A stretch of 64,000 nucleotides of DNA from CAVZTA01 sp963778025 (GCA_963778025.1 CAVZTA010000001.1:117885-181884), one strand, 5' to 3'. Counted from the first letter of the stretch, positions 7,872-18,065 are shown. A program made the numbers and translations. Notes: generated from the letters alone by a model not told the origin.

Positions 7872-9490
7872 CCGCCGTCGATCCGGGGCCGACGCCGGTC
7901 GGCGGGCTGTCTTTGCGCAAGGACACGCCGCCGCCCTTCACGCGGATCCTCATCGCCAATCGCGGCGAGATCGCGCTGCGGATCATCCGGGCGTGCCATG
8001 AGCTGGGGATCGAGGCGGTCGCCGTCTACTCGGATGCGGATCGCGATGCGCTGCACGTCCGCGCCGCCGATGTCGCGGTCCGGATCGGCGCGGCGCCGGC
8101 AGCGGAGAGTTACCTCCGCGGCGACGCGATCGTCGAGGCCGCGCGCCACACGGGCGCGCAGGCGATCCATCCTGGCTACGGCTTCCTCGCGGAGCGTGCG
8201 TCGTTCGCGCGAGCGGTCGAGGACGCCGGGCTGATCTTCGTCGGACCGTCGAGCGCGTCGATCGCGGCACTGGGCGACAAGCTCGCCGCGCGGCGCGTCG
8301 CGCAGTCGGCTGGTGTGCCCGTCGTGCCGGGGACGCTGGAACCGGCGCCCGTCGCGCGCGCGGCGGATCTCGCCGGCATCGTCGAGGATGCGCGGCGCAT
8401 CGGCTTCCCGTTGCTGGTCAAGGCGGCGGCCGGCGGTGGCGGACGCGGGATGCGGCGCGTGGAGCGCGTCGACGATCTGCCGGCGGCATTGGCATCGGGG
8501 TCGAGCGAAGCGGCCGCGGCCTTCGGTGATGGAAGCGTGTATCTCGAGCGCGAGCTCCGCCCGGCACGTCACATCGAGGTGCAGCTGCTCGCCGACGGCC
8601 ACGGCACCGTGGTCGCGCTCGGGGAACGCGACTGCTCCATCCAGCGCCGGCACCAGAAGCTGATCGAGGAATCGCCCGCGCCCGGTCTCACCGCGGATGA
8701 GCGCGCCACGCTCCACGACCACGCGGTGCGCATGGCGCGCGCGGCGGGACTCGTCAATGCGGCGACGGCGGAATTCCTGTTCGACACGGAGCGGCGGTTC
8801 GCGTTCCTCGAGGTCAACACCCGACTCCAGGTGGAGCACGGTGTCACGGAGCTCGTCGCGGACATCGATCTCGTCGCCGAGCAGTTGCACATCGCGGCGG
8901 GACGCCCGATGTCGCCCCGCGTCGTCGAGGCGGCCGCACGCGCCGCCGATCCGGTCCGGCACGCGATCGAGGTGCGTCTGTCGGCGGAGGATCCCGCGCG
9001 TGGGTTCGCGCCGACGCCGGGTCGCATCGGTCGCTGGATCATGCCCGGTGGCCCAGGGGTCCGCGTCGACAGCGGTGTCACGTCGGGCGATCGCGTCCCG
9101 CCGGACTACGACCCACTCGTCGCCAAGCTCATGGTCGTCGCCGGGGATCGGCCCCACGCGATCGCGCGACTGCGCCGAGCGCTCGATGAGGTCGAGGTCA
9201 CGGGGATCCAGACGACCCTGCCGTTCCATCGCGTCGTCGCGCATGACGACGCGTTCCTCGCCGGTGACCTCTCGACCGATTGGGTCGCCGATCGCTGGGA
9301 TCCGGCTGTCGAGCAGCTCCGCGCCGCAGCGCTCGACCGCGCCGCCGAAGCCGCCGCTCGCGCGCTTGGCGCCGACCCGGCGTCGGCCACCGACCCGGTG
9401 TCCTTGCGCAAAGACAGCGCACCTCCCAAGCCCGTCGATCCGTGGACAGCCTCGGGGCGCGAGGCCGTCATCGACCGGTGGCCGCGGTGA
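7868..9490 (+). CDS. accC: Biotin carboxylase subunit of an acyl-CoA carboxylase
   Basis: ATP-grasp enzyme that carboxylates biotin on the separate carrier encoded next. N-terminal ILIANRGEIALRIIRAC, HPGYGFLAE, the glycine-rich ATP lid KAAAGGGGRGMR, EVQLLADGHG, GERDCSIQRRHQK and NTRLQVEH are all present. The usual Pro after NTRLQVEH is replaced by Gly. GTG 7868 overlaps the previous stop. Short N- and C-terminal linkers outside the enzyme core each carry SLRKD (about residues 15-19 and 512-516), encoded by the parS-like palindromes at 7908 and 9399. Those linkers look shaped by DNA sites rather than by protein function. Confidence 0.9.
   Translation: MTAVDPGPTPVGGLSLRKDTPPPFTRILIANRGEIALRIIRACHELGIEAVAVYSDADRDALHVRAADVAVRIGAAPAAESYLRGDAIVEAARHTGAQAIHPGYGFLAERASFARAVEDAGLIFVGPSSASIAALGDKLAARRVAQSAGVPVVPGTLEPAPVARAADLAGIVEDARRIGFPLLVKAAAGGGGRGMRRVERVDDLPAALASGSSEAAAAFGDGSVYLERELRPARHIEVQLLADGHGTVVALGERDCSIQRRHQKLIEESPAPGLTADERATLHDHAVRMARAAGLVNAATAEFLFDTERRFAFLEVNTRLQVEHGVTELVADIDLVAEQLHIAAGRPMSPRVVEAAARAADPVRHAIEVRLSAEDPARGFAPTPGRIGRWIMPGGPGVRVDSGVTSGDRVPPDYDPLVAKLMVVAGDRPHAIARLRRALDEVEVTGIQTTLPFHRVVAHDDAFLAGDLSTDWVADRWDPAVEQLRAAALDRAAEAAARALGADPASATDPVSLRKDSAPPKPVDPWTASGREAVIDRWPR
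7908..7925. promoter_or_regulatory. Candidate parS site 3 (start of biotin carboxylase gene)
   Basis: TGTCTTTGCGCAAGGACA, an 18-bp palindrome with one mismatched pair, in the linker-coding 5' end of the biotin carboxylase gene and read there as L-S-L-R-K-D-T. Confidence 0.62.
9399..9416. promoter_or_regulatory. Candidate parS site 4 (end of biotin carboxylase gene)
   Basis: TGTCCTTGCGCAAAGACA, identical to site 1, in the linker-coding 3' end of the biotin carboxylase gene and read as V-S-L-R-K-D-S. Confidence 0.62.
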
Positions 9491-9968
9491 GCATGCCTGC
9501 GAAGCCCGTCCGGGTCGTCCCGGCGCCGGCCAGCCGGCTCCCGACCGACGAGCCGCGCGTCATCGACCCGGCCGCAGGCGACCCGACGGAGGATTCGCGC
9601 GCGTTGGTCGGCACCCGAACCGCGGCGACCCACGCACGGCCCGCGGTCATCGAGGTCGTCGTCGACGGCTGGCGCTTCGAGCTCGAGGTGGAGGACGATG
9701 CACGCGCGCGCCTGCGCGAGCGAGCGACCCGCGACCCGGGCCATGCCGCGGCCGGCGGGCCGCTCGAGATCCGTGCCATCATCCCCGGCCGGGTGGTGTC
9801 CGTGGCCATCGCTCCCGACGACGCCGTCGAGGCCGGCCAGCCGCTCCTGATCCTGGAGGCGATGAAGATGCAGAACGAGCTCCGGAGCCCCCGTGCCGGG
9901 CGCATCACGCGCGTCGCCGCCGCCCCCGGACAGACCGTCGAGATCGGCGACCTCCTGGTCGTCCTGGA

Positions 9969-9972
<4 letters not shown>
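9487..9972 (+). CDS. Biotin carboxyl carrier protein
   Basis: Swinging-arm protein that carries carboxybiotin between the carboxylase and carboxyltransferase encoded just upstream. The last 75 residues form a biotinyl domain with the EAMKMQNE biotinylation motif (Lys is the acceptor) and a closing GDLLVVLE strand. The first 90 residues are a less conserved Pro/Ala-rich lead. GTG 9487 overlaps the previous stop (GTGA); an ATG at 9493 is an alternative. The carrier is a separate gene here rather than fused to the carboxylase as in many propionyl-CoA carboxylase alpha chains. Confidence 0.88.
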
Positions 9973-11684
<1,712 letters not shown>

Positions 11685-11700
11685 GCGCGGGCGGGTCCGC

Positions 11701-11706
11701 TACGCT
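11701..11706 (+). promoter_or_regulatory. Candidate -10 of a leaderless promoter before the epimerase gene
   Basis: TACGCT ends 8 bases before the ATG at 11715, too close for a leader with a ribosome site. This suggests a leaderless transcript in addition to operon read-through. Confidence 0.4.
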
Positions 11707-11714
11707 CCGGGGGC

Positions 11715-12185
11715 ATGAGCGCCGACGCGAGCCACAGGGTCCCCGATCACATCCGCGCCCTCGGCAAGGTCCATCACGTGGCCGTGGTCGTCGAGGACGT
11801 CGAGGCATCGCTCGGGTTCTGGCGCGACACCCTGGGACTGCCCGTCGAGCTCGTGCTGCCCATCGAGGGCGACCGGGTGACGATCGCGTTCCTGCCTGTC
11901 GGCGAGTCCAAGGTCGAGCTCGTCCAGCCGACCGATGACACCACGGGGGTGGCGCGGTTCCTGGCCGGCAAGGGCGAGGGATTCCACCACGTCTGCTTCG
12001 AGGTCGATGATCTCGCGGCGACGCTGACGCGACTCGGGCTCGACGGGATCGAGCTCATCGACACGGCCCCGCGACGTGGCGCCGAGGGACCCGTGGCGTT
12101 CCTGCACCCGCGCTCGTGCCACGGTGTCCTGGTCGAGCTGATCGAGGCGCCCGGCGGACCCGCCTGGGGAGCGCTCGGCTACTGA
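11715..12185 (+). CDS. mce: Methylmalonyl-CoA epimerase
   Basis: Interconverts the (S)- and (R)-forms of methylmalonyl-CoA, linking the carboxylase product to the mutase. The 156-residue protein has the paired glyoxalase/VOC fold with metal-ligand positions in KVHHVAVVVED, FHHVCFEVDD and LVELIEA. There is a 30-base gap after the mutase gene, and a TACGCT hexamer 8 bases before the ATG could give a separate leaderless transcript. It completes the propionyl-CoA to succinyl-CoA set apart from the B12 subunit. Confidence 0.9.
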   Translation: MSADASHRVPDHIRALGKVHHVAVVVEDVEASLGFWRDTLGLPVELVLPIEGDRVTIAFLPVGESKVELVQPTDDTTGVARFLAGKGEGFHHVCFEVDDLAATLTRLGLDGIELIDTAPRRGAEGPVAFLHPRSCHGVLVELIEAPGGPAWGALGY

Positions 12186-12250
12186 CCGCGACGGAGGTGG
12201 CCGGCGCGTGCCGCGACCCGGCGTCCGCCGATCCCGCCCTTCAGGGGGAC

Positions 12251-12721
12251 TCAGATCGCCCAGGCGAAGACGACGTCGGGCGAGTCCTGCGCCCGCCGGC
12301 TGAACCCGACGATCCGCCCGGTCAGGTCGCGGATCCACGGCTTCTCCTCCCGCGGCAGGAGGCCCAGCTCCTCCTCCAGGAGATCGATCCAGCGGCCCGC
12401 GAGGGCGTCCACCTGGCTGTCCGGGATGCGCGCCACGGCCTCCACCCAGCGTCGGTCGACCCGCTCGACGGTTCGGTCGCCCGCGTCGCCGGGTCCGTCC
12501 AGCTCGCGGCGCGCGTCCAGGAAGTCGCTGGGTTCCTCGTCGCCCGTCACCGAGCGCACGGCCTCACTGAACAGATCGAGCCACGTCGGGTCCAGGCCGC
12601 CACCCAGGTCAAGGTGGGCGTCGAAGCGGTCCCGGTCGTGGAGGCCGGCCTCGTCCTCGACGGCGAACGCCAGGAGGATCTCCCGCGTGTCACCCGCGAC
12701 GAGGTCCATCAGACTGCCCAT
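12251..12721 (-). CDS. Hypothetical acidic protein, 156 residues
   Basis: Not recognised. The protein is soluble, acidic and mostly helical. It carries two Trp-containing stretches (DPTWLDLFSEAVRSV and RRWVEAVARIPDSQVDALAGRW) and a C-terminal half with LLEEELGLLPREEKPWIRDLTGRIVGF. The ATG at 12721 is chosen because the frame upstream overlaps the DinB gene and has shadow-like composition; a GAAGGAGGG ribosome-like site lies about 18 bases upstream, rather far. It is last in the sucC-sucD-dinB run, with a 107-base gap after dinB. Function cannot be inferred from context. Confidence 0.55.
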   Translation of the reverse strand: MGSLMDLVAGDTREILLAFAVEDEAGLHDRDRFDAHLDLGGGLDPTWLDLFSEAVRSVTGDEEPSDFLDARRELDGPGDAGDRTVERVDRRWVEAVARIPDSQVDALAGRWIDLLEEELGLLPREEKPWIRDLTGRIVGFSRRAQDSPDVVFAWAI

Positions 12722-12828
12722 GCGCGCCGGAGCGCCGAACCCTCCTTCGGGATCGTGATCGCGGACGCCTCGGAACGCGTCGCGTCGCCGAAGTCTAGCG
12801 TCCGCCCCGTCACGCGTCGCCCCCTGGA

Positions 12829-13329
12829 TCAGGAGTTCGCGGGATCGAGCAGGGGATGTCCGGAGGCGAGGCTCTCGGCATAGTCCGAGAGGTCGAGGTC
12901 CCCCGGCGAGCGCCCGGCCGCGGTGAGCAGGACGGCCGCCTCGCTCCGGTGCTGCGTGCCGTGGTTCACGACGTGCGCGAGCATCTGCCAGATCGCGACA
13001 CCCTTGTGGCGATAGGCGAGCAGCTCGTCGTCGAGGTGGTCCAGGAACTCGTCGACCTCGGACCATTCCTCGGCCCAGGCGTCGGTCACCGCCTCCACGC
13101 TGGGCAACGGGTCGTCCTCGGGATGGGGCCCCTCGCCGGTCCGCGCGATCGCGTGCCGCCAGCGCTGATGGGCGCCCAGCATGTGGACGACGATGGTCCC
13201 GAGGCCGCGCGAACCCACCGCGTCATCGGCCGTCCAGACGTCGTCGTCGATGCCCGGCAGCATCGCGAGGATCCGCTGCGTCGCCCAGCGGTCGTAGCCG
13301 AAGAGGAACCGGATATCCGAGAGGTCCAT
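12829..13329 (-). CDS. DinB/YfiT-family putative metal-dependent protein
   Basis: A 166-residue four-helix protein of the DinB superfamily, whose members often act as metal-dependent thiol transferases or are stress-induced. The start FLFGYDRWATQRILAML is typical, a mid-protein His lies in VVHMLGAHQRWRHAI, and the C-terminal HVVNHGTQHRSE supplies the H-x3-H metal pair. The start ATG overlaps the sucD stop by one base (TGATG), so it is translated with the succinyl-CoA synthetase genes. The substrate is unknown. Confidence 0.8.
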   Translation of the reverse strand: MDLSDIRFLFGYDRWATQRILAMLPGIDDDVWTADDAVGSRGLGTIVVHMLGAHQRWRHAIARTGEGPHPEDDPLPSVEAVTDAWAEEWSEVDEFLDHLDDELLAYRHKGVAIWQMLAHVVNHGTQHRSEAAVLLTAAGRSPGDLDLSDYAESLASGHPLLDPANS

Positions 13330-14213
13330 CAGTCGCGATACCCCGCCTCGCGAAGGAGCGCCGGCAGCTCGGTGGGCGAGCCCGCGACGCGGAAGCCGGC
13401 GGCTTCGAGCGCCTCGACCTTGGAGGTCGCCGTCCCGCGGCCTCCGGAGATGATCGCGCCGGCGTGGCCCATCCGCTTGCCTTCCGGAGCGGTCCGCCCG
13501 GCGATGAACGCGGCCTTCGGGATGTCCCCGAGATGCTCGGCGGCCCACGCCGCCGCTTCCTCCTCGGCGGCACCACCGATCTCGCCGATGAGGACGAGGG
13601 CCTCGGTCTGCGGATCGGCGGCGAACAGCTTGAGCACCTCGAGGAACGGCGTCCCGATCACCGGGTCACCGCCGATGCCCACGCAGGTCGACTGCCCGAT
13701 GCCGGCGTCGGTCATCGCCTGGACCGCCTCGTACGTGAGCGTGCCGCTGCGTGACACGACACCCACCCGCCCCTCGCGGTGGATGGACCCCGGGATGATG
13801 CCGACCTTCGCCTGGCCGGGCGTCGTCGCACCCGGGCAGTTCGGCCCGATGAGCGTCGCACCCGCCCTCCGGACGGCCTCGACGACCGGGATCATGTCGA
13901 GCGCCGGGATGCCCTCGGTGATGCAGAAGATGGTGCGGATCCCGGCCTCGACGGCCTCGAGGATGGAGTCCGGCGCGCCGGCCGCGGGCACGAAGATGCA
14001 CGACGTGTCGGCGCCGGTCTCGCGGATCGCGTCGACCACGGTGTCGAACACCGGGACCGTGCCCTCGAGCGCGGTCTGGCCGCCCTTGCCGGGCGTGAGC
14101 CCGGCCACGACCTGCGTGCCATACGCCTGCATCGCCGCGCCGTGGAACGAGCCCTCCCGTCCGGTGAGGCCGTGCACGACGACGCGGCTGGAGCGATCGA
14201 TGAGGATGCTCAC
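13329..14213 (-). CDS. sucD: Succinyl-CoA synthetase (ADP-forming) alpha subunit
   Basis: Makes ATP or GTP from succinyl-CoA in the TCA cycle, as an alpha/beta complex with the sucC product. The N-terminal CoA-binding domain has VVHGLTGREGSFHGAAM and LTPGKGGQ. Later come TEGIPALDM, IGPNCPGATTPGQAKVGIIPG (in two parts), SRSGTLTYE, GIGGDPVIGT, and the phosphorylated-His loop KRMGHAGAI near residue 255. Length 294 is normal. Its start overlaps the sucC stop by four bases. Confidence 0.94.
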   Translation of the reverse strand: MSILIDRSSRVVVHGLTGREGSFHGAAMQAYGTQVVAGLTPGKGGQTALEGTVPVFDTVVDAIRETGADTSCIFVPAAGAPDSILEAVEAGIRTIFCITEGIPALDMIPVVEAVRRAGATLIGPNCPGATTPGQAKVGIIPGSIHREGRVGVVSRSGTLTYEAVQAMTDAGIGQSTCVGIGGDPVIGTPFLEVLKLFAADPQTEALVLIGEIGGAAEEEAAAWAAEHLGDIPKAAFIAGRTAPEGKRMGHAGAIISGGRGTATSKVEALEAAGFRVAGSPTELPALLREAGYRD

Positions 14214-15418
14214 GCGGCCGTCCCGCGCGCTGCCGCGACCGCCTTGGCGGCCGCCTCGTCGAGCGAGTGGGCGGTCTCGAAGCTCGCCTCGCGCAGCAGC
14301 ACCGCGGCCTCCGCCGCATTCGTGCCCACGATGCGCACGACCATCGGCACGTCGCGCTCCTGCTGCGCACGCGCCTCGATCAGGCCACGGGCCACCTCGT
14401 CCCCGCGGGTGATGCCGCCGAAGATGTTGACGAGGATCGCCCTGACGTTCGGCTCGTGGAGGATGAGGCGCATCGCGGCGCTCACCTTGTCGGCCTTGGC
14501 CCCGCCGCCGATGTCCAGGAAGTTCGCGGGCTCCCCGCCGGCACGCTTCACGAGGTCCATCGTGGTCATCGCGAGGCCCGCGCCGTTGACCATGCAGCCG
14601 ATGTCGCCGTCGAGCTTGATGAACGCGATCTCGTGCTCGCGGGCGGCGAGGTCGGTGGGGTCCTCGGCGTCGAGATCGCGCAGTGACTCGAGCTCCGGGT
14701 GGCGCACCAGCCCCGAGTCATCGAGCGTGATCTTCGCGTCGAGGCACACGAGCTGTTCGGTCGCCGTGCCGTCGGCCGCCCGGGTCCTGATCACGGCCAG
14801 CGGGTTGATCTCGACGAGGTCCGCGTCGTACGCGAGCATCGTCCGGTACAGGCCCTTGGCGATCGCGGCGGCCGCCTTCCAATGGGCGCCGAAGCCGATC
14901 GCGAACGCCAGCCGCCGGGCGAGATGGTCGGGCACGCCGAGCAGCGGGTCGGCATGGAGGTACGTGATCGCATCGGGATCGGTCTCGGCGGTCTGCTCGA
15001 TCTCCACGCCCCCTTCGGCCGAGCCGATGAACAGCAGCTTCCGGGCGCCGCGATCGAGGACGATCGAGAGGTAGTACTCCTTCACGATGTCGGCGGCCGG
15101 CCCGACGAGCACCTTCCGGACGGGCAGCCCCTTGATCGTGAGCGCCAGGATCTCGGCCGCGACGCGCTCCGCCTCGTCGGCTGAGCTCGCGAGCTTCACG
15201 CCGCCCGCCTTGCCGCGTCCGCCGACGAGCACCTGCGCCTTGATCACGACCTTGCCGCCGGCGAGGCGACGCTCCCGCTAGCCATTCGCCTGAGGACTCA
15301 GCAGGTACGTCTGCGCTGCGGTGCGCGCCTCGGCTGCGCTGTGCGCCACCGTCCACGGCGGGACCGGCAGGCCCTGGGCGACGAGCAGCGACTTGGCGTC
15401 GGCTTCGTGGATCTTCAC
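14210..15418 (-). CDS. sucC: Succinyl-CoA synthetase beta subunit, interrupted by an in-frame TAG
   Basis: ATP-grasp subunit partner of sucD. The N-terminal segment VKIHEADAKSLLVAQGLPVP (GTG start at 15418) and the rest of the protein (KAQVLVGGRGKAGGVKL, VKEYYLSIVLDR, DGDIGCMVNGAGLAM, NFLDIGGGA, NIFGGI) are in one reading frame. They are separated by a TAG at codon 47 (15278-15280). The stop lies in a 36-base segment (15266-15301). Removing that segment gives QTYLLAGGKVVIKAQ, exactly the expected family sequence. The gene therefore carries a small in-frame insertion with a stop. Translation from an internal ATG (15247) would lack the first part of the ATP-grasp domain. Confidence 0.85.
15266..15301 (-). 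repeat. 36-bp in-frame insertion in sucC carrying an amber stop
   Basis: On the coding strand the segment starts with the hairpin CTGAGTCCTCAG, followed by GCGA...TCGC ends around GCTAGC. It has exactly 12 codons, and its removal restores the family alignment. Its origin is unknown; it may be a miniature repeat element or an assembly artefact. Confidence 0.45.
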
Positions 15419-15553
15419 GCGACGGCAGACCTCGAGGGCGGGTCCGGGCGGGGTGTCGATGATACCGGGGGCGAAGTGAAGCCGGGGGCGACGCACAGAT
15501 CGCCATACTCCCGAGCGCGACCAGACGAGTCGTGCCGACGCCGAGGGGGCGTG

Positions 15554-16100
15554 ATGGGCCGAGACCTCGTGGAGCGGGCGCGGAGAGGCGATCATGACGC
15601 CTTCGCCGCGCTGGCAGCCGCCGCGATGCCCAGGCTCGATGCGCTATTCGAGCGAGGCTGCGGAGCTGATCGTGTTCTCGCCGGATGGCGCGACGGTCCT
15701 CGTGGAGCGCCAGCGTGTCGGACCGAACGGGACGCAATCCGTGCCCAGGTCTTCCTCGCGCCGGTCGATGGCCTGGCGAGCGGATCGGCGAAGCCGATCG
15801 GTCCCGAGTTCCCGTATGACACGCCCCATCGATTCGGGTTCACGCCCGACGGCCAGGAGGTCATCGTCACCATCGACGGGACGACGCACTTCTTCCGGGT
15901 CGCCGATGGCACGGAGGTCGGTCAGCCCGGACGATGGAGTTCCCGGACGTCCGACGGCTGCATCCCTGAGCACGTCCGTCCGGACCAGCTGCAGCCCCCT
16001 CGCCGGCGAGGCCGCAGCGCACCCAGCGGGCGACGATCGACGCCGGGCCACGCCCGGCGTCGCATCATGTCCGGCCAGGTGGAACGAATCGGGGCCGCCC
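15554..16100 (+). pseudogene. Decayed ECF sigma factor / TolB-like fusion remnant
   Basis: The first 30 residues (DLVERARRGDHDAFAALAAAA) match the start of the intact sigma gene at 16156, and the DNA around 15585-15610 is nearly identical to that gene's 5' end. The frame then jumps directly to propeller-like sequence (ELIVFSPDGATVLVE in one frame, FGFTPDGQEVIVTIDG in another). Sigma regions 2-4 and the membrane segment are missing. It looks like an old tandem copy of the downstream gene with a large internal deletion plus frameshifts. Confidence 0.65.
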
Positions 16101-16155
16101 GCGCATCTGGACCTCTGAGCGCGGACACGGTTCCGCGCCGGTTGCCGAGGGTCGG

Positions 16156-17994
16156 ATGGAGCGGGAGCTCGTGGAACGGGCGCGACGGGGCGATCATGAC
16201 GCCTTCGCCGTGCTCGCGGCCGCCACGATCGACCGGCTCGATGCGACCGCCCGGCTGATCCTGGGAGACCCCGACCTCGCGAAGGACGCCGTCCAGGAAG
16301 CGCTCTTCCGGGCCTGGCGGGAGCTCCCCACGCTCCGCGATCCCGATCGCTTCCAGCCGTGGCTCCGCCGGACCCTCGTCCGCGCCTGCTTCGGCGAGGG
16401 GCGCAAGCGGCGCCGGATCCGCGTCGAGGTGGAGCTCGCCTCGATCGCGGAGCCCCGCGCACCGGGTGATGGCCCGACCGCGATCGTCGAGCGCGACGCT
16501 CTCGACCGAGCCTTCGACCGCCTCGCCCCCGAGGCGCGAGCCCTGATCGTCCTGCATCACTACCTCGACCTGCCACTGCCCGAGGTGGCCGCGACCCTCG
16601 AGATCCCGTTGGGGACCGCGAAGTCGCGCCTCCACCGCGCCATCCGCGAGCTGCGGGCGGCGCTCGACGCGGACGCCCGAGACGTCGCCCATCCTCGAAG
16701 GAGGGCGGGCATGAACGCCGACGACGTCTTCGTCCAGGATCTCGAGCGGTTCCTCGAGCGGCGTGCGGGGACGGCCCACGCGGGCTACCTGTCCGAAACG
16801 CTCGAGTCGACCTCCCGGGCTCCGCAGCGGCGGTGGTGGTCGAGCCCCGAAAGGTGGCTTCCCGTGGACCTGACCATGCGCCGTCCCCTCGTCCCGTCGA
16901 TCCGCCCGCGCGCGATCGCCCTGCTCGTCCTGCTCGCCCTGCTGGTGGCGTCGATCGCCGCCTATGCCATCGGGACACGACACCGTTTGCCGCCCCCGTT
17001 CGGCCTCGCTCAGAACGGTGAGGTCGTGGTCGGCACCGACGGCGATCTCTCGGTCGCGGATCCGGCGACCGGCGAACGCCGCCCGCTCATCAGCGGGCCG
17101 ACGTTCGACTTCGGGCCGGTCTTCTCCCGGGACGGGACGAGGTTCCTGTTCCTGCGTGGCGGCCCGACCGATTGCGGTCAGCCGGACTGCGGCCTCCTGC
17201 TCATGGTCGCGGATGCCGACGGGACCGCTCTCCGTGCGGTGACCCCGGGCACCCCGCTCCTCGACTGGGTCGACTGGTCGCCAGACGGCATGCAGATCGC
17301 CTTCCTCGGCCCGGTGCCCAAGGGGAACGGCCACTCCATCAACGTCGTGAACGTCGATGGCACGGGCCTCCATCGGCTCGACGTCGGGCGCCCTGCGCAC
17401 CTCGTCTCGTTCCGGTCAGGAGCGGATCCCGAGATCGTCTTCCGGGGCGACCAGCCGACCGTGCTGGACCCGGCGCCCGGCATCTTCGCCGTCCACCCGG
17501 ACGGCACGGGCCTTCGGGACCTGTCGCCACGACCCGCGCGCGATCAGAACGACTTCCAGGATCTCACCGTCTCATGGGACGGCAACCTCGTCGCCTACCA
17601 GTCGACCGACGACGGCCTCTTCCAGATCCACATCCTGGATCTGCGGACGGGCGTGGACCGGGCCCTCCCGGCGCCCCCGACGATGGCCCAGACCAGACCG
17701 GTCTTCTCGCCCGATGCGAGGTTCGTCGCCTACACACGCTTCGAGACGGGACAGCGCGTCCAGCTCGTGGTGGCCCCGGTCGATGGTGCCGGGACGGGCC
17801 GCGGACTCGGCCCCGTCGTGAAGGCGGGCGACGAAGCGATCAACGGCTACCAGTTCACGCCGGACGGCACGGCCGTGTTCGCGAGCTACGAGGCCGACAA
17901 GACGGCTCGCCTGGTGCCGATCGACGGCTCTGCACCAGTCGTCCTCGTCACGGGCGAGCTCGCGCTCGTGGCATACCAGCGGCTGGCGCCCTGA
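16156..17994 (+). CDS. ECF sigma factor joined to a membrane-anchored TolB-like propeller
   Basis: Residues 1-185 are an ECF sigma-70 factor: region 2 (DPDLAKDAVQEALFRAWRELPTLRDP) and region 4 helix-turn-helix (LPLPEVAATLEIPLGTAKSRLHRAIREL, in two parts). Residues 186-275 resemble a short anti-sigma-like lead ending in one transmembrane helix (ALLVLLALLVASIAAYAI). The remainder carries WD40/TolB-type blades (VFSRDGTRFLFL, WSPDGMQIAFL, FSPDARFVAYT, FTPDGTAVFA), presumably outside the membrane. A strong internal ribosome site (GAAGGAGG) precedes ATG 16711, so the part after residue 185 may also be made separately; a lost ATGA junction could have fused two coupled genes. Either way it is a sigma and envelope-sensor unit. 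Confidence 0.8.
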   Translation: MERELVERARRGDHDAFAVLAAATIDRLDATARLILGDPDLAKDAVQEALFRAWRELPTLRDPDRFQPWLRRTLVRACFGEGRKRRRIRVEVELASIAEPRAPGDGPTAIVERDALDRAFDRLAPEARALIVLHHYLDLPLPEVAATLEIPLGTAKSRLHRAIRELRAALDADARDVAHPRRRAGMNADDVFVQDLERFLERRAGTAHAGYLSETLESTSRAPQRRWWSSPERWLPVDLTMRRPLVPSIRPRAIALLVLLALLVASIAAYAIGTRHRLPPPFGLAQNGEVVVGTDGDLSVADPATGERRPLISGPTFDFGPVFSRDGTRFLFLRGGPTDCGQPDCGLLLMVADADGTALRAVTPGTPLLDWVDWSPDGMQIAFLGPVPKGNGHSINVVNVDGTGLHRLDVGRPAHLVSFRSGADPEIVFRGDQPTVLDPAPGIFAVHPDGTGLRDLSPRPARDQNDFQDLTVSWDGNLVAYQSTDDGLFQIHILDLRTGVDRALPAPPTMAQTRPVFSPDARFVAYTRFETGQRVQLVVAPVDGAGTGRGLGPVVKAGDEAINGYQFTPDGTAVFASYEADKTARLVPIDGSAPVVLVTGELALVAYQRLAP

Positions 17995-18019
17995 CCCTGG
18001 GAGCCGTCACCGGCGACGG

Positions 18020-18047
18020 ACCGGCGGTCCCGTGGGGGACCGCCGGT
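18020..18047 (+). terminator. Hairpin terminator after the sigma/TolB gene
   Basis: A 12-bp perfect stem (ACCGGCGGTCCC and its complement) with loop GTGG, 25 bases after the stop at 17994. There is no T-run. It lies directly upstream of the icd -10 hexamer. Confidence 0.6.
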
Positions 18048-18053
18048 TCGCGC

Positions 18054-18059
18054 TAGCAT
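18054..18059 (+). promoter_or_regulatory. Candidate -10 of a leaderless icd promoter
   Basis: TAGCAT ends 6 bases before the icd ATG at 18066, leaving no room for a leader or ribosome site. Confidence 0.4.
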
Positions 18060-18065
18060 CTGGGC

